Source: Flavobacteriales bacterium UBA1494
Lineage (GTDB): Bacteria > Bacteroidota > Bacteroidia > Flavobacteriales_E > Vicingaceae
Assembly: GCA_905182175.1 (NCBI GenBank)
Contig: CAJJAT010000029.1
Span: 61,497-125,496, forward strand
Length of the DNA stretch: 64,000 bases
Direction of reading: 5' to 3'
Shown: positions 7,778 to 17,133 of the stretch, piece after piece
Layout: each line of letters opens with the position of its first letter
How positions within the stretch are numbered: position 1 is the stretch's first letter
The notes under the pieces: generated by a model
What the model was told of the DNA's origin: nothing
What the model saw: only the letters and a program-made list of their open reading frames with translations
Databases searched by the model: none
Made by a program: the position numbers and the translations under genes

Positions 7778-8908
7778 CACAATATCTTTTCCATGTGTTA
7801 ATTGAATTATCTTGGATGTAATGATTGGGGTTTTGTTTAGGAAACTCAAAGCGGGGTTTACTAACGTTTTATTATAAAATAGCTTTTGAAGCATCCTCCC
7901 GGCTTTTAATCGCGTGCCAAATTCTCCTTTCCAAAATTTTAGATAGCTTGATTTTAACTCTTTTATTGTGTGAGTATTATCTAAATACTTTTCGCTAAGT
8001 AATTGAAATTCATGAGCAGCTCGGAGCGCCATACTCATGCCATTCCCGCACAAGGGGACAATCAGTCCTGCTGCATCACCAAGCATGAAAATTCCATTCT
8101 CAATTGCTTTTTTCTGAGTGAAATTAATCTGAGAAATAACCAAGGGTTGGTTATAATACCTTTCGTAGCTTAAGTATTCTTTTAAATATCGGTTTTTTGA
8201 AAGAATGTTTTCTTCCATTTTCTCAATACTTCCTGCATGTTTAAGATTTGAGGCTAACGTTAGGTAACACAAGCAAAACCGGTCTGTGCCTTCAACCTTT
8301 GAAATTCCGCAATACCCATTTTCAAATAAGTGAAGCCCAATTAGATTTTCAGGTAATTTTGCTTTAATATGGTACTTGATCCCAATGTAGTTTTTCGATG
8401 TAGGCTGCGGTTTTAAGATAAACTTACGTTTGAGTTTTTTGTCCAAACTAGATCTTTTTCCATGAGCAGCAACTGCAATTTTTGCACTGTAAGTTTGGTT
8501 GGAAGTTCTGAACTTAGCTTCATTTGCTGTAACATTTACTTCTTCTACTTTCGTGTTTTCTAATAATGTTACTCCTAATTTTTTTGCAATTTTTGATAGT
8601 TCAAAGTCTAAAGAATATCTACTAATGCCAAATCCTCCTTTTTCTAATTGTTGGTTTAGTTCATTTCCTTCGGCACTCGAAATTTTAAGTTGTGTTATTT
8701 TTGGCAAATTCATGCTATCAAGGTCTACACCTAGCTGCTTAACGTATTTCCAAGATTCATTAGAAATGTATTCGCCGCATACTTTATGGTAAGGAAATTG
8801 CTCTTTTTCGAAAAGAATAACTCTTCTTCCTGCTTTCGCTGATTCAATCGCCAATGCTAAGCCGGCTAAGCCTCCTCCAACTATGCCGATGTCGTAAATC
8901 TGCTGCAT
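7775..8908 (-). CDS. FAD-dependent oxidoreductase of the geranylgeranyl-reductase/UbiH type, in the T3PKS cluster
   Basis: The N-terminus has the Rossmann FAD motif IVGGGLAGLALAIESAKAG with a terminal acid in LFEKE. The second FAD motif is MLGDAAGLIVPLCGNGMSMA near residue 275. This architecture covers aromatic hydroxylases and the prenyl-chain reductases of the GGR group. The start is ATG at 8908, not an in-frame TTG/ATG further up: it shares bases with the methyltransferase stop in TAATG, a coupled arrangement, and puts the FAD motif at residue 6. In this context I infer hydroxylation or oxidation of a polyketide phenol, or reduction of a prenyl chain. Sequence alone does not decide which. 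Confidence 0.85.
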   Translation of the reverse strand: MQQIYDIGIVGGGLAGLALAIESAKAGRRVILFEKEQFPYHKVCGEYISNESWKYVKQLGVDLDSMNLPKITQLKISSAEGNELNQQLEKGGFGISRYSLDFELSKIAKKLGVTLLENTKVEEVNVTANEAKFRTSNQTYSAKIAVAAHGKRSSLDKKLKRKFILKPQPTSKNYIGIKYHIKAKLPENLIGLHLFENGYCGISKVEGTDRFCLCYLTLASNLKHAGSIEKMEENILSKNRYLKEYLSYERYYNQPLVISQINFTQKKAIENGIFMLGDAAGLIVPLCGNGMSMALRAAHEFQLLSEKYLDNTHTIKELKSSYLKFWKGEFGTRLKAGRMLQKLFYNKTLVNPALSFLNKTPIITSKIIQLTHGKDIV

Positions 8909-9600
8909 TAATTCCGAATTAAAATTAAATGTCGGAAAGCCCAAATCCATTCAATTGAAAAGTTAGAAAACAGCATTTGAGTTAGAAGTTGTTCCCATTC
9001 GCGCTTTTTGAATCCTTTTAAAACAGAGAGCTTCGCGTCATTTTTCACCAAGTGTGATTTTGAAAACAATTGGGTTAACAGCGCTATTCCATTATAAGCG
9101 ATAACATTGCGATGTAAATCATTTATTACTACTCCGGTTCTTGCTGCTTTTTTCATTTTTCGCAGAAAGCTTTCTAGTTGTTCCTCATAAAAGTGGTGGC
9201 AAACCAACGCGCAAATTGCAATGTCACAGGCCGGAATTTCTAGGCTGTTAAAATCGCTAACCTTCCATTCAATAATATAACCTTCAGATTCTTTTTTAGC
9301 AAAAGCTATGGCGCTTTCTAATAAATCGAACCCCATTAATTTAACTCGAAAACCTTGACTTTCCGCCCAATCAGATACTGCTTTTAACGTATCTCCTCCG
9401 CCACAAGCAAAGTCGACAATATGGTACGTTTTGTTTTTGTCAGTCATCAACTTTTTCAAGCCAATCAATGTTGCTTTGTGGCCGCCTAACAAGCGGTTAA
9501 TGATATCCAATTCACGTAAATTCTGAAAAAGATCATCCGTTGGAATGTTTGGTTGATCCAACAATTCTTCCTCTCTAGAACGAATTTTAAAATTAGGCAT
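8908..9600 (-). CDS. Class I SAM-dependent methyltransferase, in the T3PKS cluster
   Basis: The SAM-binding glycine motif is VDFACGGGDTLKAV (about residue 60), followed by the acidic motif LMGFDLLESAIAFAKK and the post-II motif CDIAICALVCHHFYEE. The chosen start is ATG at 9600, which reads MPNFKIRSREEELLD and overlaps the polyketide synthase end by eight bases; an upstream ATG at 9630 would add ten residues. Its place between a type III polyketide synthase and a flavin enzyme suggests O- or C-methylation of the aromatic polyketide. That is inference from gene order; the family itself does not fix the acceptor. Confidence 0.85.
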   Translation of the reverse strand: MPNFKIRSREEELLDQPNIPTDDLFQNLRELDIINRLLGGHKATLIGLKKLMTDKNKTYHIVDFACGGGDTLKAVSDWAESQGFRVKLMGFDLLESAIAFAKKESEGYIIEWKVSDFNSLEIPACDIAICALVCHHFYEEQLESFLRKMKKAARTGVVINDLHRNVIAYNGIALLTQLFSKSHLVKNDAKLSVLKGFKKREWEQLLTQMLFSNFSIEWIWAFRHLILIRN

Positions 9601-10699
9601 GTCTTTCAATTTCAAAAAGTGCGGCTTCAAGTGTTAAGCCAGGGCCGAAGCCACAAGCAAAAAGTTGATCACTATTCGCGGTTTTGCCGTTTTGCATAAT
9701 TTCCTTCAGCACAAACAAGATTGTAGGTGCTGACATGTTTCCGAAGTTTTTTAAAGTAGAGTAGGAGGCATTCAGTTCGTCGTTTTTTAATTTCAATTCA
9801 TCTTCACATACCTCTAGTATTTTTCTACCTCCTGGGTGAATAGCCCAATGTTTTATGTCTTCTCGTCGTAAGTCTTTAGGCTTAAGTAACTGGTCAATTA
9901 AATCTCTAATTCCTTCATCAACAAGTTGTGGAATATAGCTCGAAAGCTTCATTAAAAACCCATCTGTGTGGATGCTCCAGGCCATATCACTTTCTCCTTT
10001 AGGAATTAGGAGCTGATCTGTTCCTGTGAGTTTAAGTGATGTATTATTGCCACTCTCTGCAGAACACAAACAAGCAGCTGCCCCATCAGAAAAAAGAGAG
10101 TTAGACAGTAAGTGATCGTCTGAGTTTTTGTTTTGGAAATGAAGCGTACACAACTCAACAGCAACAATTAAAACTTTTGCTTTTGAATTGGCCTTAATAA
10201 AAGCATCTGCCATTTTTAAAGCGGGAAAGAATGCATAGCAGCCTACAAAGTTAACGGCATGAGTTTGAACTCCTGTATTTAACCCTACTTTTTGCTTTAG
10301 TTTTATTTCTAGACCAGGAGCTGACATTCCTGTGCAACTCACAGTAATTAAATGGGTTATTTTACTTGTATCAAAACTTTGCAAGCAGTTGTCAACTGCT
10401 TTTTTTGCCAATAAAATAGCTTCTCTATCGTAAATGGCCAATCTTTCTTCCACTTTTGGCTCCACAGTATTAGCTCCAAATAACTCGGCTGAGGATAAAT
10501 TAGAATTAAAGTCTTGTAAAACAGAATAGCGCTTGTCAATTTTTGTTTTGCGGTACAGTGCTTGAAAAATTCTACCCAAACGCTCATCTTTACCATCCAA
10601 TCTCTTGTGCATCCAATGTGCTAAGTCAGATTGAAGGTATTCATTTTTAGGAACAGCTGTCCCGATGCTAATAATTCTTGTTTGTGTCTTGGTGCTCAA
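9593..10699 (-). CDS. Type III polyketide synthase (chalcone/stilbene-synthase family)
   Basis: The 368-residue protein has a complete type III PKS triad: Cys154 in NFVGCYAFFPALK, His288 in WAIHPGGRKILE and Asn321 in NFGNMSAPT. The family loop FGPGLTLEAAL lies near the C-terminus. Such enzymes extend an acyl-CoA or acyl-ACP starter with malonyl units and cyclise it to resorcinols, pyrones or phloroglucinols. The start is TTG at 10699: an in-frame stop lies a few codons upstream and the next ATG would cut into the conserved core. It heads the operon with the methyltransferase and FAD oxidoreductase and is divergent from the UbiA-type gene. The product is unknown. Confidence 0.93.
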   Translation of the reverse strand: MSTKTQTRIISIGTAVPKNEYLQSDLAHWMHKRLDGKDERLGRIFQALYRKTKIDKRYSVLQDFNSNLSSAELFGANTVEPKVEERLAIYDREAILLAKKAVDNCLQSFDTSKITHLITVSCTGMSAPGLEIKLKQKVGLNTGVQTHAVNFVGCYAFFPALKMADAFIKANSKAKVLIVAVELCTLHFQNKNSDDHLLSNSLFSDGAAACLCSAESGNNTSLKLTGTDQLLIPKGESDMAWSIHTDGFLMKLSSYIPQLVDEGIRDLIDQLLKPKDLRREDIKHWAIHPGGRKILEVCEDELKLKNDELNASYSTLKNFGNMSAPTILFVLKEIMQNGKTANSDQLFACGFGPGLTLEAALFEIERHA

Positions 10700-10739
10700 T
10701 ATTTTTCGCTTTGTTTACTTTCGCAATAAATTTACTTCT
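10700..10739. promoter_or_regulatory. 40-base divergent promoter interval of the polyketide cluster
   Basis: The short AT-rich gap between the type III PKS (minus) and UbiA-type (plus) starts must hold both promoters. TACTTTCG at 10716-10723 differs from the TAnnTTTG box at one position on the plus strand. On the minus strand TAAATTTA (near 10729-10736) is also one mismatch off. Shared control of the two arms is likely. Confidence 0.4.
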
Positions 10740-11585
10740 ATGCTTGATGCGTTAAAGTTAATGCGAATTCCCTTCTCTATTTTTTTAATGCCTGTATTTT
10801 GGTTCGCATTTCTGCGATTAGAAGACATTTCAATTGCGAAAAGTGTTTTCATTTTCTTCATAATACATGTTCTAATTTATCCTGCAAGTAATGGATATAA
10901 TTCCTATTTCGACAAGGATGAGGGAAGTATAGGTGGGCTAAAGACTCCTCCTAAAGTCAATAAGCACCTTTTTCCTATGGTAATGATTTTCGATACAGTT
11001 GCTGTTATTTGCGCGTTTCTTATTTCTGTTCCCTTTGGTTTTATGTGTACTGTTTATATATTCGTCAGTAAATCATACAGTTGGGATAAAATTCGATTGA
11101 AGAAATTTCCGATTATGAGCACTTTGGTAGTGACAGTCTTTCAAGGATTTTTTATTTTTTATACCGTACAAGTTGGGCTTGGTTTTTATATTGAAGACGT
11201 TTCTAACTTATTATTTGCCATTGCTTCCTCTTTGTTTTTGTTAGGGTCTTACCCTTTAACTCAGGTATATCAGCACAAAGAGGATGCTGAAAGGGGGGAT
11301 CGCACACTAAGCTTATTACTCGGAGTTAAAGGAACCTTCGTTTTTTCTTCTTTGGCATTTTTGCTAGGTTCAACATTTTTAGGCTATTCTTTTGTTCAAC
11401 AAAATAATGTGAATGATTTTTATATTTTTTTGGCACTTGGTGGTCCAATCTTGCTGTATTTTGGGTATTGGTTTAGTTTAATTCTTAAAGACGAAAATCA
11501 GGCTAATTTTGAACACACAATGAAAATGAATATCATCTCTTCTATTTGCTTAAGTGCGGCGTTTATTTCTATGATTATTTTCTAG
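10740..11585 (+). CDS. UbiA-superfamily prenyltransferase-like membrane protein
   Basis: From the ATG at 10740 the product is 281 residues with about eight or nine hydrophobic helices. The first Asp-rich region reads NGYNSYFDKDEGSIGG, so the canonical NDxxDxxxD is partly altered: one Asp is Ser and the last is Gly. The second region QHKEDAERGDRTLSLLLG agrees well with the family's second Asp motif. UbiA enzymes move prenyl groups from diphosphates to aromatic acceptors. Divergent placement 40 bases from the polyketide synthase suggests the polyketide phenol as acceptor. The altered first motif leaves real doubt about the reaction. An earlier ATG at 10665 lies inside the PKS gene. Confidence 0.8.
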   Translation: MLDALKLMRIPFSIFLMPVFWFAFLRLEDISIAKSVFIFFIIHVLIYPASNGYNSYFDKDEGSIGGLKTPPKVNKHLFPMVMIFDTVAVICAFLISVPFGFMCTVYIFVSKSYSWDKIRLKKFPIMSTLVVTVFQGFFIFYTVQVGLGFYIEDVSNLLFAIASSLFLLGSYPLTQVYQHKEDAERGDRTLSLLLGVKGTFVFSSLAFLLGSTFLGYSFVQQNNVNDFYIFLALGGPILLYFGYWFSLILKDENQANFEHTMKMNIISSICLSAAFISMIIF

Positions 11586-11587
11586 GT

Positions 11588-12283
11588 ATGAGATACTTAT
11601 TTATATTTTCTATTGTTATTTTTTGCTTGCTTCCTCAATCCATCAAAGCTGTAAATAAAGAGTTTGTCGGACGAAGTTCACATGCGTTAGCTTCCATCTA
11701 CAAGCAACTAAAAGGAGAAAAAAAGCCCGAATTTTCATTATTTGAAAAGGCTTACTTAGGTTATATTGATTTGAAATTAACTGGTCTTCTGCCTTTTAAT
11801 AAAAATATATTGAGCATTATTGATTTTAGATTGCCTTCCATTAAAAAGCGCTTTTGGGTAATAGATTTGAAGACTAAGACTATTTTATATCACACATTGG
11901 TGGCACACGGCGAAAATTCTGGAGGTAAATATGCTATCGACTTTTCCAATACAGAAGGCTCGCATCAAAGTAGTTTAGGGTTTTACAAAACGCAAGAGAC
12001 GTATTACGGTAAAAACGGACTTTCACTCAGGTTAACGGGGCTTGAACATGGCTTTAATACAGCAGCAAGGGAGAGGTATGTTGTTTTGCATGGAGCTACT
12101 TACGCTACAGAGAAATACATCAAGAAGCATGGAGTTTTGGGCAATAGTGAAGGCTGTCCTGCCATTCCAATGGGCCTTCACATTCCAATTATTAACTTAA
12201 CCAAAGAGGGAACTTGCTTGTTTATTTATTTTCCGGATGCTCGTTACCTTGAAAATTCAACTTTTATTTTAGACGATTTATAA
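11588..12283 (+). CDS. Murein L,D-transpeptidase catalytic-domain family protein
   Basis: A signal peptide (residues 1-18 from the ATG at 11588) leads a single domain. The C-terminal part has VVLHGATYATEKYIKKHG followed by NSEGCPAIP, the His and Cys of a YkuD-like active site. IDLKTKTILYHTLVAHGENSG matches the beta-rich entry of the domain. Such proteins act on peptidoglycan stem peptides in the periplasm. The gene begins two bases after the prenyltransferase stop, so it is cotranscribed with it. Why a cell-wall enzyme sits in a polyketide cluster is unclear; it may only be a fellow traveller. Confidence 0.8.
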   Translation: MRYLFIFSIVIFCLLPQSIKAVNKEFVGRSSHALASIYKQLKGEKKPEFSLFEKAYLGYIDLKLTGLLPFNKNILSIIDFRLPSIKKRFWVIDLKTKTILYHTLVAHGENSGGKYAIDFSNTEGSHQSSLGFYKTQETYYGKNGLSLRLTGLEHGFNTAARERYVVLHGATYATEKYIKKHGVLGNSEGCPAIPMGLHIPIINLTKEGTCLFIYFPDARYLENSTFILDDL

Positions 12284-12293
12284 AATTCAACCT

Positions 12294-12890
12294 ATGAAGA
12301 AAATTAGTCATATCTGCAGCTTTATTGTGCTCCTTTCAGTTTTAGTGAGTTCATGTTCTGTCGTCAAAAACCGCTCCGCATCAAATAATTTTAAACGCGT
12401 TAAGTATAACAGTCATGTAAATCTTTCTAAATCAAAATCTGAGAATATTCAAGTTGCCAAGCTAGAAAAGAAACCTTCTAAAACGATAGACAGCTTCGAT
12501 GAAGAAGTAATGCAGAAAGAGGGCGGAAATGTATATACTTCAGCAGTTGTGGGGAAAAAAACAAAGAAAGTCATGAGTCAAGCAACTTCGCAAGCGAAGC
12601 AGATTAATGCAGAAAAAGTAACTAAAGTACTGGAGAATATTTCAAACATTCAACTTCCGTTGTTAAAGGCTAAAAAGCTGAATAAATTAGCTCAGAAAAT
12701 AGATGGCTGGTGGGAAGATGATATTGAAGATTGGCCGTGGTTAGAAATTGCACTAGCAGTAATTGCAATTTTAATTATCGTAATGCTAGTGAGTTTACTG
12801 TTAAGTATTCTTGGTGGGTTGGTATCAAGTTTATTGGGGCTAATTTTATTAATTGCATTGGCCTACATCTTATACACTCTTTGGATTTAA
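12294..12890 (+). CDS. Lipoprotein with C-terminal membrane segments, function unknown
   Basis: The N-terminus is a lipoprotein signal with lipobox LVSSC (cysteine near residue 21). Residues about 30-130 are polar and Lys/Ser-rich. A WWEDDIEDWPW motif precedes a C-terminal block of about 50 hydrophobic residues (about 148-198) able to span the membrane twice. This odd mix of a lipid anchor and C-terminal hairpin is seen in uncharacterised Bacteroidota envelope proteins. It follows the L,D-transpeptidase gene by ten bases and ends the operon before a bidirectional terminator. I do not recognise a function. Confidence 0.7.
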   Translation: MKKISHICSFIVLLSVLVSSCSVVKNRSASNNFKRVKYNSHVNLSKSKSENIQVAKLEKKPSKTIDSFDEEVMQKEGGNVYTSAVVGKKTKKVMSQATSQAKQINAEKVTKVLENISNIQLPLLKAKKLNKLAQKIDGWWEDDIEDWPWLEIALAVIAILIIVMLVSLLLSILGGLVSSLLGLILLIALAYILYTLWI

Positions 12891-12910
12891 AGTTAATTTT
12901 TTAAAAACTA

Positions 12911-12945
12911 AAAAGCCCTTCTGAGAAATCAGAAAGGGCTTTTTT
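12911..12945. terminator. Bidirectional intrinsic terminator between lipoprotein gene and groEL
   Basis: AAAAGCCCTTCTGA pairs across a GAAA loop with TCAGAAAGGGCTTTTTT, with one bulged A. The A-tract before and T-tract after let it serve the two convergent genes. Confidence 0.88.
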
Positions 12946-12970
12946 GTTACTTATTCTTTTGGTTGAACGA

Positions 12971-14623
<1,653 letters not shown>

Positions 14624-14639
14624 TTATGTTTTTTTTCGA

Positions 14640-14915
14640 TTAAACAATAGCGAATAAATCAGACTCTCTCATGATAAGGTAGTCTTTTCCTTCAATGTTG
14701 ATTTCTGTTCCGGCAAATTTGCCGTACAATACAGTATCGCCTTCTTTTACCGTCATTGGTTCATCTGGCTTACCTTTTCCAACAGCTACAATAATTCCCT
14801 TTTGAGGCTTCTCTTTTGCTGTATCGGGAATAATAATTCCTCCAGCTGTTTTTTCTTCAGCAGCAGCAGGCTCAACAAGAACTCTATCTGCTAATGGTTT
14901 TACATTTACTGACAT
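14640..14915 (-). CDS. groES: Co-chaperonin GroES
   Basis: The 91-residue product is the usual GroES length. It contains the start [13 protein letters not shown], the mobile loop [19 protein letters not shown] that grips GroEL, and the ending [13 protein letters not shown]. It is the first gene of the groES-groEL operon. The upstream region has no CIRCE element that I can see. Instead a TTGGCACG sequence with a partial -12 element lies about 35 bases before the ATG. Confidence 0.98.
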   Translation of the reverse strand: MSVNVKPLADRVLVEPAAAEEKTAGGIIIPDTAKEKPQKGIIVAVGKGKPDEPMTVKEGDTVLYGKFAGTEINIEGKDYLIMRESDLFAIV

Positions 14916-14951
14916 ATTTTAAGTTTTAAGTTAGTTTTCTTAACGAATTTT

Positions 14952-14973
14952 CATAAGTCATAATTCGTGCCAA
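14952..14973 (-). promoter_or_regulatory. Possible sigma-54-like -24/-12 promoter of groESL
   Basis: On the minus strand TTGGCACGAATTATGACT has a perfect -24 core (TGGCACG) but a poor -12 half (ATGAC rather than TTGC), 37 bases before groES. A second TTGGCA lies 16 bases further upstream. A sigma-54 activator gene is present at 17133-18431. The weak -12 match keeps this tentative. Confidence 0.3.
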
Positions 14974-15051
14974 TGGGGAAAGGCTGCCAATAGCTGAAAT
15001 ATTTTCAGGTTACAGAATGAAAAAAAAATAGGGGGTGACAGTTTGGCAAAC

Positions 15052-15083
15052 AAAAAAAGCCACACCTGTTACAGTGTGGCTTT
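15052..15083 (-). terminator. Intrinsic terminator after secG
   Basis: AAAGCCACAC pairs with GTGTGGCTTT around an eight-base centre. On the minus strand the stem is followed by a T-run, so it ends the miaB-to-secG run. Confidence 0.85.
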
Positions 15084-15102
15084 AAAAATAAATCCTTTCG
15101 TT

Positions 15103-15459
15103 CTATTTCTTCGAAGGTGCTAAGTTAGGGTCAGCAGTAATCTCATCGTTTGTAATAGGAGCTTGCGAGGCAGGGATAGTAATTAAATCAGCTTCACCTT
15201 GCAATTCTGATTCAACAGTTTCGATTTGTGCAGTATCATTTCTGTTGATCGTTGCAGAGGATACGATACTCAACACTATAAGAGCAATACCTAAAGTCCA
15301 AGTTGCTTTTTCTAAAAAATCGGTTGTTTTACGAACACCCATCACTTGGTTAGAAGATGAGAAGTTTGAAGCCAAACCACCTTTGGGGTTTTGAACTAAA
15401 ATCACCAGAATAAGTAATACTGCGATGATGAATACTAAAACGGATACAATAATGTACAT
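15103..15459 (-). CDS. secG: Preprotein translocase subunit SecG
   Basis: The 118-residue protein has two membrane helices (about 2-22 and 55-75) joined by a loop with the SecG signature ILVQNPKGGLASNFSSSNQVMGVRKTTDFL (read in part). An acidic tail follows. SecG helps SecYEG move preproteins across the inner membrane. It lies four bases after the repeat protein gene and is closed by the hairpin at 15052-15083. Confidence 0.95.
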   Translation of the reverse strand: MYIIVSVLVFIIAVLLILVILVQNPKGGLASNFSSSNQVMGVRKTTDFLEKATWTLGIALIVLSIVSSATINRNDTAQIETVESELQGEADLITIPASQAPITNDEITADPNLAPSKK

Positions 15460-15463
15460 TTTC

Positions 15464-16624
15464 TTATGTGTTTAATTGATTTTGAATATCTTTAATTCGG
15501 CCTGCAAAATAACTGCTTTTTTCGGGATATTTCAACTGTAATTTTTCAAAAGCTTTAATTGCTTTTTCAAAGTGTTGTTGATGAACGTAAATATTTGCTA
15601 ATGTTTCAGTTACCAAATCGTCATCCTCTTGTACACTTAATCGAGCCATCTTTGTTGGCGAATAAAAGCTTGCTTTTTCTCTTTTTATAAGAAAATTAGG
15701 CTCTTCTGAAATGATGTGAGTGTTATTTTCAGCTGAGGCTTCAACGGCAGAATCTCCTTCAACTATCCTTAACCAGCTCGTAAATGATTGATCGCTTTCA
15801 GGTGATTTAGTCAGAGAGTTTTCTGCTATTTCTTGTTCCTCCTCATAAATAACTTTGACATTTTCTGATATGGAATTCGATTTAAGACTTTCAAGATCCG
15901 GTAATTCTCCGGAAACTTCTAACAAAACAGAGCTGCTGATTGCAGCGCTGAGAATTTGATTTTCTAAAGGATCGAAGCCATCCGTTATTCCTTCTTCAAC
16001 CTTGCTAAAATCTACTCTGAATCTATTTTCTTCTAAAATGCTTTGTTTCGGAGTAGCGCTTTCTTTTTCAAGACTTTCCGAATAGATCGGCCGCTCATGT
16101 TGAACGTTACTAGGAATAAAGTTAGCAATGGGTCTTAATACTTCTTGCGTTGATTCAGAAGGGTAAATAACTTCAGGTAAAGTAGGAGTCTCTGCGTTTT
16201 CCGTTATTGGCTGAGGGTCGGGATCTATTTCTTCGATTAAAGGATTGTTGTCACTTACATGGTCAACCTTCTCCCTCTCTAATGGTACTTTGTCAGCTGC
16301 TGCTATGTATGTTGGACTACTATCTGAAGTCGGTTGTGCTGCACCATCTGGATAGGAATTCTCAACTTTATTTATTTCATGTTTAGTATTAATGGGCTCA
16401 AAAAGAAGCGAATGTAATTGTTTGCGATTTGCAGCATACGCTGCTGCTTTCTTTAAGCTACTTTCAAAGTTTAAGTTCTCACTTAAGTGGTATGATTTCG
16501 ACAGTAATAAATGTGCACTCTGAAAATAAGGGTAATTACTTACTACTTCATTTAATCCTACAATAGAACCATTATGGACCATTTTAGGATCTTTCAAATA
16601 AGATATGAATGCAGATTTATTCAT
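15464..16624 (-). CDS. Conserved low-complexity protein with C-terminal TPR-like repeat
   Basis: The 386-residue product opens with MNKSAFISYLKDP and a helical region to about residue 80. A long Glu/Ser/Pro-rich, probably disordered stretch (about 90-300) follows, then a helix pair resembling one TPR (LANIYVHQQHFEKAIKAFEKL). There is no signal peptide. The true start is ATG at 16624, which shares bases with the lptE stop in TAATG; a TTG three codons up is weaker. It sits between lptE and secG, so a link to envelope export is plausible, but no function can be read from the sequence. Confidence 0.7.
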   Translation of the reverse strand: MNKSAFISYLKDPKMVHNGSIVGLNEVVSNYPYFQSAHLLLSKSYHLSENLNFESSLKKAAAYAANRKQLHSLLFEPINTKHEINKVENSYPDGAAQPTSDSSPTYIAAADKVPLEREKVDHVSDNNPLIEEIDPDPQPITENAETPTLPEVIYPSESTQEVLRPIANFIPSNVQHERPIYSESLEKESATPKQSILEENRFRVDFSKVEEGITDGFDPLENQILSAAISSSVLLEVSGELPDLESLKSNSISENVKVIYEEEQEIAENSLTKSPESDQSFTSWLRIVEGDSAVEASAENNTHIISEEPNFLIKREKASFYSPTKMARLSVQEDDDLVTETLANIYVHQQHFEKAIKAFEKLQLKYPEKSSYFAGRIKDIQNQLNT

Positions 16625-17133
16625 TACCAATTGGTTACTGCTTTGTTAAAAATGTCTTGCGTCAACTGCTCGTTAATGGCATTTAAGAGTTCTTCTTCTC
16701 TGGATGCTAGTTCTACGTTTGCTGGTAGGTCTTCGAATCGAGAAAAGCTGTTTTCAAAGCTTTGCGTTTCATCTTTGGTATTCGTAAACTTAACATTAAC
16801 TGTCATAGTGATCCTTGACAAAGCAGCCTGCTCATTACCTTGAATTGCTGTTGGATTGTTGCTGTAATTACTGATGTATCCTTCAAACTGTAAGTCACCC
16901 TCTCTTTTTACCAGAACTAAATTGGTTTGTGATATAAAAATATCTTTTAGCGCTTCAGTAAATAGCTGTCCCGAAGTAGGAGGAGCTAAGGCTGAGTTAA
17001 TTTGGAAAAAATCAACTGAAACGGTTTTTACTTCAGGAGAAATGGATGCCCCTGTAAATGAAAACGACGCTTTACAAGCAGTAAAGACTAAGGAAATGAA
17101 AAAAACTATTAATCCTATTTTTTTAACACTCAT
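16624..17133 (-). CDS. lptE: LptE-family LPS assembly lipoprotein
   Basis: The 169-residue product has a lipoprotein signal with lipobox VFTAC (cysteine near residue 19). The core has the alternating beta-alpha pattern of LptE/RlpB. FTEALKDIFISQTNLVLV and SRITMTVNVKFTN match the Bacteroidota LptE-like family. LptE plugs the LptD barrel that places LPS in the outer leaflet. The start is ATG at 17133, overlapping the activator stop as TGATG; a GTG one codon earlier is also possible. The fit is by fold pattern and context, since LptE sequences diverge strongly. Confidence 0.75.
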   Translation of the reverse strand: MSVKKIGLIVFFISLVFTACKASFSFTGASISPEVKTVSVDFFQINSALAPPTSGQLFTEALKDIFISQTNLVLVKREGDLQFEGYISNYSNNPTAIQGNEQAALSRITMTVNVKFTNTKDETQSFENSFSRFEDLPANVELASREEELLNAINEQLTQDIFNKAVTNW

